This document shows, one piece after another, positions 1 through 6,191 of a DNA stretch of 7,106 nucleotides. This DNA is from DAIOSQ01 sp036752465 (GTDB lineage: Bacteria > Pseudomonadota > Gammaproteobacteria > Legionellales > Legionellaceae). Below the pieces are notes generated by a model. It was not told the origin of the DNA. It was given only the letters and a program-made list of their open reading frames with translations, and ran no database searches. Every line of letters begins with the position of its first letter. Within the stretch, counting starts at the first letter, position 1. The stretch is taken from positions 1-7,106 of the forward strand of contig DAIOSQ010000094.1 of the NCBI GenBank assembly GCA_036752465.1, in the 5' to 3' direction. The position numbers and the translations under genes are program-made.

Positions 1-2
1 AT

Positions 3-79
<77 letters not shown>

Positions 80-89
80 GAATGACGGT

Positions 90-100
90 ATTGTATTATG
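90..100 (-). promoter_or_regulatory. Possible -10 element for the tRNA gene
   Basis: On the minus strand the 68-bp gap between rpoD and the tRNA contains two overlapping -10-like hexamers: TACAAT (90-95) and CATAAT (95-100). They lie 11 to 16 bases before the mature tRNA 5' end, which would give a very short leader. No convincing -35 lies 16-18 bp upstream; the best candidates match TTGACA at only two or three positions. The gap has no stem followed by a U-run to end rpoD transcription, so the tRNA could instead be processed from an rpoD transcript. This is a weak call. Confidence 0.25.
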
Positions 101-147
101 AATTGATGCAGAACTCTAATACTTTTTTATTTTACAGCAAGGCTCGT

Positions 148-2016
148 TTAACTTTCATCTCCTTCGAGAAAACTACGCAGCTTTTCAGAGCGGGATGGAT
201 GACGGAGCTTGCGTAGCGCTTTAGCTTCGATTTGACGAATGCGTTCACGTGTAACATCAAACTGTTTACCCACTTCTTCTAAAGTGTGATCGGTGTTCAT
301 TTCTATGCCAAAACGCATTCTTAGTACTTTAGCTTCTCGTGGGGTCAATGTTTCTAAAATCTCTAGGGTGGCTTCATGCAAACCTTCGGCCGTGGCGCAA
401 TCAATGGGTGATTCGATATTATTGTCCTCGATAAAGTCACCCAAGTGTGAATCATCATCGTCACCAACTGGCGTCTCCATTGAGATCGGTTCCTTGGCTA
501 TTTTGAGCACTTTGCGTATTTTTTCTTCGCTTAGCTCCATTTTTTCAGCCAACTCTTCTGGAGTTGCCTCGCGTCCGGTTTGTTGTAAAATTTGCCGGGA
601 TATGCGATTTAATTTGTTAATGGTTTCTATCATATGCACAGGAATACGAATGGTGCGGGCTTGATCAGCGATTGAGCGGGTAATTGCTTGACGGATCCAC
701 CAGGTGGCATACGTTGAGAACTTGTAACCCCTGCGGTATTCAAATTTATCAACTGCTTTCATCAAGCCTATATTGCCTTCCTGGATCAAATCAAGGAATT
801 GGAGACCACGGTTGGTATATTTTTTGGCAATAGAGATCACTAAGCGTAAGTTTGCCTCTACCATCTCTTTTTTGGAGCGACGAGCTTTCGCCTCACCAAT
901 TGACATTTCGCGATTGATATCTTTTACCTCAGCAACTGATAAGTTATGGTGCTTCTCAAATTGACTTAACTTATTTTGCAGATTTTTGATTTCTTCTTCG
1001 TATGGCGCCAATCTGGAAATATCAAATTTCTTAGCATGCTTGGCTTTAATGGTGCTGAGCCATTCGGTATTGGTTTCTTGACCTGGGAAGGACTCAATGA
1101 AAATTTTTCTTGGAAGACGCCCTTTCTCTACGCAAAGCCGCATGATGCCTCGTTCAAAATCACGGATTTGGTTACGCAGGTGGCGGAAATGTTGGGTTAA
1201 TTTATCGACCTGGCGCGACGTTAGCTTGAGCTTGAGGAATGATTGCGCCATATGTTCCAATGCTTGTAGCGCTTTTTTATCTTTACGCTGATTGACACGG
1301 ATACTTTCAATAGCGGTTTCACAAGCAGTACGTAACTCATCGAAATATATTTTAGCTTGTTCCGGATTAGGTCCAACATCAACATCACCAACGCCTGTTT
1401 CTCCGTCGTCGCCATCATCGATTATATCGCTAACAACAGGCTCTTCTTGTCTTGACTCTTCCAGCATTGAGCCAATTGCCGAGGGCGGCGCTTCATCATC
1501 TGCATCGGAGAAACCACTGATAATTTCATTCAGCCGAATTTGTTCGGTAGCAACTTTTTCATAATCTTCAAGCACAATCAAGACTGCTTCAGGGTAATGA
1601 GCAAGAGAATGCAGTACTTGATAAATGCCTTCTTCAATGCGCTTGGCGATACGGATCTCGCCCTCACGTGTTAATAACTCAACTGTACCCATTTCGCGCA
1701 TGTATAAACGGACAGGATCAGTAGTACGTCCCGTTTCTTTATCTACGGAAGCGAGTACAGCTGCTGCCTCTTCAACATCCTCAGGGACCTCTTCAGTGGT
1801 TCCTAACAATGTTAACTCATCGTCACTGGGTGGCAGCTCGAATACCTTGATGTTCATGCTTTCTAGCATACTGATGATGACATCAAAATTCTCTGTGTCG
1901 ACAATATTGGGTAACAAATCATTGATTTGGGCATAGGTCAGATAATTTTGATCTTTTCCTAAACTGATTACCTTGGTTATTTGTGAGCGTTGCTGCTCTT
2001 GGTCATTCGTTATCAT
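148..2016 (-). CDS. rpoD: RNA polymerase primary sigma factor RpoD (sigma-70)
   Basis: The 622-residue product (E. coli RpoD is 613) directs core RNA polymerase to housekeeping promoters. Domains in order: region 1.1 (about 1-80); region 1.2 starting at DPVRLYMREMG (100-110); an acidic non-conserved region (about 130-375) with an Asp/Glu/Gly-rich stretch near 196-214; and region 2 (about 378-455), including ANLRLVISIAKKYTNRGLQF and the -10-reading, strand-opening stretch FSTYATWWIRQAITR. Region 3.0 follows at RIPVHMIETINKLNR (457-471), the region 3.2 finger at DDDDSHLGDFIED (519-531), and the region 4.2 helix-turn-helix that reads -35 at about 577-605 (TLEEVGKQFDVTRERIRQIE). Regions 2 to 4 are near-identical to the gammaproteobacterial sequence as I remember it. 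The ATG start gives a normal region 1.1, although no good Shine-Dalgarno precedes it. It is not preceded by dnaG, its usual upstream partner in E. coli; a divergent polyamine gene lies there instead, and rpoD has its own promoter. Confidence 0.98.
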   Translation of the reverse strand: MITNDQEQQRSQITKVISLGKDQNYLTYAQINDLLPNIVDTENFDVIISMLESMNIKVFELPPSDDELTLLGTTEEVPEDVEEAAAVLASVDKETGRTTDPVRLYMREMGTVELLTREGEIRIAKRIEEGIYQVLHSLAHYPEAVLIVLEDYEKVATEQIRLNEIISGFSDADDEAPPSAIGSMLEESRQEEPVVSDIIDDGDDGETGVGDVDVGPNPEQAKIYFDELRTACETAIESIRVNQRKDKKALQALEHMAQSFLKLKLTSRQVDKLTQHFRHLRNQIRDFERGIMRLCVEKGRLPRKIFIESFPGQETNTEWLSTIKAKHAKKFDISRLAPYEEEIKNLQNKLSQFEKHHNLSVAEVKDINREMSIGEAKARRSKKEMVEANLRLVISIAKKYTNRGLQFLDLIQEGNIGLMKAVDKFEYRRGYKFSTYATWWIRQAITRSIADQARTIRIPVHMIETINKLNRISRQILQQTGREATPEELAEKMELSEEKIRKVLKIAKEPISMETPVGDDDDSHLGDFIEDNNIESPIDCATAEGLHEATLEILETLTPREAKVLRMRFGIEMNTDHTLEEVGKQFDVTRERIRQIEAKALRKLRHPSRSEKLRSFLEGDES

Positions 2017-2060
2017 AAGTCTGCGGCAGGATACTTCTGGAAAATAGAAAAATTAATCCC

Positions 2061-2090
2061 ATTATAAACCTCATTTACTGAATATGCCAA
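2061..2090 (-). promoter_or_regulatory. Sigma-70 promoter of rpoD
   Basis: On the minus strand, a -35 TTGGCA (2085-2090, five of six consensus bases) is separated by 18 bp from a perfect -10 TATAAT (2061-2066). Transcription would start near 2053-2055 and leave a leader of about 38 nt before the rpoD ATG. Upstream of the -35 the DNA is AT-rich (AAATTT), as in weak UP elements. Because RpoD recognises this class of promoter, autoregulation through sigma-70 holoenzyme is expected. Inferred from sequence only. Confidence 0.75.
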
Positions 2091-2157
2091 TAGAAATTTA
2101 GCTGTTGAGAACTGGATGATAACGTTGGTGCATATTAATCATTGCGTAGTTAAAAAG

Positions 2158-2169
2158 ACCATGGATGGT
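2158..2169. repeat. Short inverted repeat beside the aguB -35 box
   Basis: ACCAT and ATGGT form perfect 5-bp arms around a GG centre. The repeat ends on the first base of the proposed aguB -35 hexamer. It could be half of an operator or simply chance; arms of 5 bp are common in random sequence. Confidence 0.25.
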
Positions 2170-2197
2170 TAACAAAATGCGAATATTCGTTTACAAT
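2169..2197 (+). promoter_or_regulatory. Sigma-70 promoter of the aguB-speA-aguA operon
   Basis: TTAACA (2169-2174, five of six matches to TTGACA) and TACAAT (2192-2197, five of six matches to TATAAT) are separated by an ideal 17-bp spacer. Transcription would begin near 2204, giving a leader of about 110 nt. The -35 boxes of this promoter and the divergent rpoD promoter are about 78 bp apart, so the two do not overlap. No better promoter is visible closer to aguB. Confidence 0.65.
2180..2189. promoter_or_regulatory. Perfect 10-bp palindrome in the promoter spacer (candidate operator)
   Basis: CGAATATTCG is exactly self-complementary and lies wholly within the 17-bp spacer of the aguB promoter, a standard location for a repressor to block polymerase. 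It contains GAAT and ATTC half-sites with no gap, so it does not fit the ArgR box, whose halves are separated by a few A/T bases. No regulator gene is present in the window. The role is inferred from position and symmetry only. Confidence 0.35.
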
Positions 2198-2203
2198 AAC
2201 ATA

Positions 2204-2315
2204 CTTTTTTGGTGTGCGAATCAATAAGTTGGCACCCCGTATGTGGCGTGGCTGTTAGCCTGAACGGTTTTCTCACGCTTGTGCTTTATCACTACGCAGT
2301 TTAGGTGTTGCATTC
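2204..2315 (+). other. Untranslated leader of the polyamine operon
   Basis: About 110 nt would separate the predicted transcript start from the aguB ATG. No open reading frame of note lies here. Two weak inverted repeats are visible: GGTG (2211-2214) with CACC (2233-2236), and GGCGTG (2245-2250) with CACGCT (2274-2279, one G-U pair). The second encloses a small GGCT/AGCC hairpin. Neither is followed by a U-run typical of an intrinsic terminator, and I recognise no known riboswitch. A Shine-Dalgarno AGGTG (2303-2307) lies 8 nt before the aguB start. Confidence 0.35.
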
Positions 2316-3155
2316 ATGAATTTAAATAAGTTAACCGTTGGTCTCGTCCAAGAACGCTGGTATGCTGATGCAGAGGAGCATCAACAACGTCTGGCAAGTG
2401 GCATTTATACGGCAGCAAGCCGTGGTGCGAGCTTGGTTTGTTTACAGGAGCTAACCTTATCACCTTATTTTTGTACTCGTAGAGATGTGGATAGTTCTCG
2501 CTTTATGGAAGATCTTGAGACAGGAGCCACAGCTCAATTTGTCAGTCGCTGTGCCAGAGAAGCGAATGTAGCCATCATTGCTTCTTTATTTGAGCAAGCG
2601 GGCTACAACACCGCAGTGGCTTATGATGCCAGCGGTCAGCTTATCGCCACTACGCGTAAACAACATATCCCCAGCGGCGAGAAATATCATGAGGACCATT
2701 ATTTCAAAGCAGGTGATTCCAACTATCCCGTGCACAGTATAGTCGGCCACCGCTTTGGTTTGCCCACCTGTTATGATCAATGGTTTCCAGAGCTTTCTAG
2801 AATTTATGGTCTAAAAAATGCAGAAGTCTTGGTTTACCCAACTGCGATTGGCGCTGAGCCAACGGCTCCTGGTTTTGATAGTCAGCCTATGTGGCAGAAA
2901 GTAATGATCGCGCAAGGGATCATGGCCAATCATTTTGTCGTTGCCGTGAATCGGATTGGTTGCGAGGATGATTTGGAGTTTTATGGCAGTAGTTTTATTA
3001 GCAACCCATTTGGCGAAATAATAGTACAAGCGCCGCGCCATGAACCTGCAGTGCTGGTTGCTGAGCTAGATTTTTCGCAGCGTGCCACATGGGGCCGCTT
3101 ATTTCCGTTTGCACAGCAAAGACAACCAGCCACCTATCAAGATCTGGTATGTTGA
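2316..3155 (+). CDS. aguB: N-carbamoylputrescine amidase (nitrilase superfamily)
   Basis: This cytosolic enzyme hydrolyses N-carbamoylputrescine to putrescine, CO2 and ammonia, the last step of the arginine-agmatine route. The 279-residue product is a single carbon-nitrogen hydrolase domain, slightly shorter than typical family members (about 290-300). The nitrilase triad is visible: Glu45 in LQELTLSPYFC, Lys115 in RKQHIPSG and Cys152 in TCYDQWFPE. Family-specific signatures are DQWFPE (154-159), YPTAIGAEP (174-182), VNRIG (211-215) and FYGSSFI (222-228); these distinguish it from generic nitrilases and from beta-ureidopropionase. The ATG follows AGGTG with 8-nt spacing and begins directly before the first beta strand. 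It is the first gene of the operon and ends 19 bp before speA. Its linkage to aguA and speA supports the assignment strongly. Confidence 0.95.
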   Translation: MNLNKLTVGLVQERWYADAEEHQQRLASGIYTAASRGASLVCLQELTLSPYFCTRRDVDSSRFMEDLETGATAQFVSRCAREANVAIIASLFEQAGYNTAVAYDASGQLIATTRKQHIPSGEKYHEDHYFKAGDSNYPVHSIVGHRFGLPTCYDQWFPELSRIYGLKNAEVLVYPTAIGAEPTAPGFDSQPMWQKVMIAQGIMANHFVVAVNRIGCEDDLEFYGSSFISNPFGEIIVQAPRHEPAVLVAELDFSQRATWGRLFPFAQQRQPATYQDLVC

Positions 3156-3174
3156 TAACCAGAGGTTCATAGGG

Positions 3175-5136
3175 ATGAATAACAAGCGCGCCGACAAACA
3201 TTTTTATAATATGGAGCACTGGGGTGCAGGGTACTTCCATATCAATGCGCAAGGCAATGTTGAAGTTCGTAAAGAGGGAGCGATTAGCGGGGTTGAGTTA
3301 CAAACCATTGTAAATAGCGCTGCTCAATTTGGTTTAAACTTGCCGTTGCTGATCCGCTTCACCGATATACTGCACGCCCGTATTGATCACCTGTATCTTG
3401 CGTTTGCGCAAGCGATCGCGGCCACTCGTTACCAGGGCCAATATCAGCTGGTATTTCCAATCAAAGTCAACCAAGAATTTAGTGTAATCGACTGCTTACT
3501 GCAAAATCCCAAGCATAGCATAGGCCTTGAAGCGGGAAGTAAACCAGAATTAATGGCCGTGATTGGTCTGCTCAATCAAGAACGCGCAACGATCATTTGC
3601 AATGGCTATAAGGATAATGCATACATACGCGCCGCTTTAATTGCGCAAAGTATGGGCCATCAGGTGTTTATCATCATAGAGAAACGCGCGGAGCTTAATA
3701 TTATCATACAAGAAGCGCTGCAGATGCGTATAAAACCACGCGTGGGTGTGCGTATCAGATTAACCACGACTTGCCATGGTAAATGGGAGCACACCGGTGG
3801 GGTCAAATCAAAGTTTGGCTTAAATGCGGAGCAAGTGATGGATCTTGTGCAGCAACTCAAAGCCCATGATTTTCTTGACTGTCTGCAATTAATGCATTGC
3901 CATCTTGGATCACAGATTGCCAATTTACAGGATATTGCTGCTTGTATGCAGGAAGTGGTGCAGTATTACATTGAGCTGCATCGGTTACAAGTGCCTATCC
4001 AAATCATCGATGTGGGCGGCGGTTTGGCGGTAGATTATGAAGGTACGCACTCTAGCAACGATTGCTCAATGAATTATGATTTGTGCGAGTACGCCACGCA
4101 AATCTTGCGTAGTGTGGCTGGGGCCTGCCTCAAGGAGAATTTACCGCAGCCAAATATTATTTCTGAATCGGGTCGTGCGCTGACGGCCCATCATGCTGTG
4201 CTCATAACGAATATAACGGATATTGAAACCGTGGATACAGATTATGCCAAAACGAGTATTATGCCAGGTGATACTGATCTGATCCGCGATATGGAAAACA
4301 TTTACCAAGCCATTACCCGGGTATCAGGGTTGGTAAGCTATCAGCAGGCGCAAGCGATTTTAAATCACAGTCAACTGTTGTATAGCCAAGGAGATATGAA
4401 TCTGGCTGAGAAAGCTAAAATCGAGCAGATGTTTGCTGTCATCTGTTATGTTGTTTTGAATAAACTTGATAGCAATATTGTCTTCGAAAGCGCTTTAATC
4501 GATGAAATAAATGAACGACTTGCAACTAAGTTTTTTTGCAATTTATCGTTTTTTCAGTCATTACCTGATGCCTGGGCAATCGGACAAATTTTTCCGATTG
4601 TCCCTATCACACAGCTGTTTGAGCAGCCAAATCTGCATGGGATCCTGCAAGATTTAACATGTGATTCTGATGGCACATTGAAGTGCTACACTGGCCAATC
4701 CACGATAAAATCTACTTTGTTATTACCCCCGTATGACCCACAAAAACCGTACCATCTCGCATTCTTTTTAGTTGGAGCTTATCAGGAAATTCTGGGTAAT
4801 TTGCACAATTTATTTGGTGATACCAATTCTTTAGATATTGCCTTACTGGACAATGGCACCTTTAAGATCAGCCATTTGGTTCATGGAGACACAGTTTCCG
4901 CCGTGCTTAAAGCAGCGCATTTCAGTACCGAAGGGCTTTTAAGATCGTGTGAAGCGCAATTACACCTAACCAATTTATCTAAACGCGATAAACAAGCCTA
5001 CTTAGCCGAGCTGCATGCTATTTTTAAACAATTAACCTATTTAGATAGTCAACGATCTCAACCATTAGTAACCATTGACACAGCGGAGCGAGGTCTTAAG
5101 AATGGCACAGCAATACCGCTAGAGCTTATGGTTTAA
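3175..5136 (+). CDS. speA: Biosynthetic arginine decarboxylase (PLP-dependent)
   Basis: This enzyme decarboxylates arginine to agmatine. I place the start at ATG 3175 (653 residues; E. coli SpeA is 658). AGAGG lies 9 nt upstream, and the product then begins a few residues before the conserved WGAGYFHINAQG motif. The frame stays open back to an ATG at 3082, but that would overlap aguB by 74 bp. The N-terminal alanine-racemase-like barrel carries the PLP lysine, Lys97 in FPIKVNQ, then GLEAGSKPEL (117-126), KWEHTGGVKSKFGL (about 203-216), HCHLGSQ (241-247), the phosphate-binding GGG (281-283) and SESGRA (330-335). The C-terminal part holds the substrate-site CDSDG (496-500, Cys496) and GAYQEILGNLHNLFGDTN (534-551), typical of the SpeA rather than the acid-induced AdiA family. 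The last 29 or so residues appear to extend beyond the end of E. coli SpeA. The gap to aguA is 18 bp. Confidence 0.96.
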   Translation: MNNKRADKHFYNMEHWGAGYFHINAQGNVEVRKEGAISGVELQTIVNSAAQFGLNLPLLIRFTDILHARIDHLYLAFAQAIAATRYQGQYQLVFPIKVNQEFSVIDCLLQNPKHSIGLEAGSKPELMAVIGLLNQERATIICNGYKDNAYIRAALIAQSMGHQVFIIIEKRAELNIIIQEALQMRIKPRVGVRIRLTTTCHGKWEHTGGVKSKFGLNAEQVMDLVQQLKAHDFLDCLQLMHCHLGSQIANLQDIAACMQEVVQYYIELHRLQVPIQIIDVGGGLAVDYEGTHSSNDCSMNYDLCEYATQILRSVAGACLKENLPQPNIISESGRALTAHHAVLITNITDIETVDTDYAKTSIMPGDTDLIRDMENIYQAITRVSGLVSYQQAQAILNHSQLLYSQGDMNLAEKAKIEQMFAVICYVVLNKLDSNIVFESALIDEINERLATKFFCNLSFFQSLPDAWAIGQIFPIVPITQLFEQPNLHGILQDLTCDSDGTLKCYTGQSTIKSTLLLPPYDPQKPYHLAFFLVGAYQEILGNLHNLFGDTNSLDIALLDNGTFKISHLVHGDTVSAVLKAAHFSTEGLLRSCEAQLHLTNLSKRDKQAYLAELHAIFKQLTYLDSQRSQPLVTIDTAERGLKNGTAIPLELMV

Positions 5137-5154
5137 TTTTTTTAAGGAAAAACC

Positions 5155-6180
5155 ATGATGACGCCCAAACAACAAGGTTTTCGCATGCCAGCAGAGTGGC
5201 ACCTGCACGATAATTGCTGGATGGCTTGGCCTTGCCATCAAGAAACGTGGGAACATATTGGCCTGACAAGAGCGCGCAATGCATACGCTTTGGTCGCTAA
5301 CTCGATTGCCAAATACGAACCGGTCACCATGTTGGTCAATCCACGAGACATGGCTGAGGCGAGGCAGATCTGTGCAAAAAACATTCGGTTAAAACCCTTG
5401 CCGTTGAATGATTCGTGGACTCGTGACACTGGCCCTACATTTTTACTCAACGCAGTGGGCCAATTAGCAGGGGTCGATTGGAAACACAATGCTTGGGGTG
5501 AAAATTATCCAGACTACCAACTGGATCAGTTGATTGGTCGTGCTATTGTTGAGACCGTTGGGGCAACTTATTTTCACGCGCCCTTGGTGATGGAAGGTGG
5601 TTCATTTCATGTGGATGGAGAAGGTACGCTTTTGACCACGCGTGAATGTTTGCTTAATCCTAATCGCAATCCGACACTCAGCCAACAGGACATTGCGAGC
5701 CATTTACAAAACTATCTGCATTGTGAACAAATTATCTGGTTAAATCATGGGTTATTGGGAGACGAAACCGATGGTCATGTGGATGAAATTGCCTGTTTTA
5801 TTGCACCAGGTAAAGTGTTAGCCTTGATCACCACAGACACAGCTGACCCCAACTATACGATTCTCCAAGAAAATCTTGATATTCTGCGATCCGCAAAGGA
5901 TGCAAAAGGTCGTTGTTTGGAGGTTTTTACTGTAGAACAACCACCGGCCACCTGGCTCAATGGTGAGCGTTTGACGCTTTCTTATATTAATTTTTATCTT
6001 GCTAATCGTGGTATTGTCATGCCAGCGTTTGATCATCCGCGTTACGACAATGCAGCTTATGAACTGTTTACCAGATTATTTGCCGGTCGAGCGATAACAC
6101 AAATAAAAGTATTGGATGTGTTTGCAGGGGGTGGCGGTATTCACTGTATCACACAACAACAACCAGCTGTTTTTTCATGA
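5155..6180 (+). CDS. aguA: Agmatine deiminase
   Basis: This enzyme hydrolyses agmatine to N-carbamoylputrescine and ammonia, linking SpeA to AguB. The 341-residue product belongs to the PPAD-type guanidino-modifying fold. Visible motifs are NDSWTRDTGPT (85-95, with Asp91), MEGGSFHVDGEGTLLTTREC (146-165), GDETDGHVDE (202-211, with His208 and Asp210) and the C-terminal GGGGIHCITQQ (325-335), where Cys331 is the expected nucleophile that forms the amidino intermediate. Length and motif order are normal for bacterial AguA. Two ATG codons stand in tandem (5155 and 5158). AAGGA at 5144-5148 is 6 nt from the first and 9 nt from the second, so either may be used. The gene follows speA by 18 bp and precedes the transporter by 11 bp, with no terminator visible. 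Confidence 0.96.
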   Translation: MMTPKQQGFRMPAEWHLHDNCWMAWPCHQETWEHIGLTRARNAYALVANSIAKYEPVTMLVNPRDMAEARQICAKNIRLKPLPLNDSWTRDTGPTFLLNAVGQLAGVDWKHNAWGENYPDYQLDQLIGRAIVETVGATYFHAPLVMEGGSFHVDGEGTLLTTRECLLNPNRNPTLSQQDIASHLQNYLHCEQIIWLNHGLLGDETDGHVDEIACFIAPGKVLALITTDTADPNYTILQENLDILRSAKDAKGRCLEVFTVEQPPATWLNGERLTLSYINFYLANRGIVMPAFDHPRYDNAAYELFTRLFAGRAITQIKVLDVFAGGGGIHCITQQQPAVFS

Positions 6181-6191
6181 GATAATTATAC

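Noticed and set aside
121..135. A/T-rich run downstream of rpoD as an intrinsic terminator
   Set aside because: On the transcribed minus strand it is a run of A, not U, and no GC-rich stem precedes it.
293..1936. Several plus-strand open frames of 60-120 codons opposite rpoD
   Set aside because: They lie antisense to a highly conserved gene, have serine- and arginine-rich compositions typical of shadow frames, and lack Shine-Dalgarno sequences or recognisable domains.
2174..2191. ArgR box in the aguB promoter
   Set aside because: The half-sites GAAT and ATTC are directly adjacent, whereas the Arg box needs an A/T spacer between TGAAT and ATTCA halves; the flanking bases do not match either.
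3082..3174. Upstream start for speA at ATG 3082, giving a 684-residue product
   Set aside because: It would overlap the end of aguB by 74 bp, the extra 31 residues do not resemble a SpeA N terminus, and ATG 3175 has its own Shine-Dalgarno and gives the usual length.
2586..3252. Minus-strand open frames opposite aguB and the start of speA
   Set aside because: They are short frames opposite well-supported enzymes, with no recognisable protein motif and no promoter.
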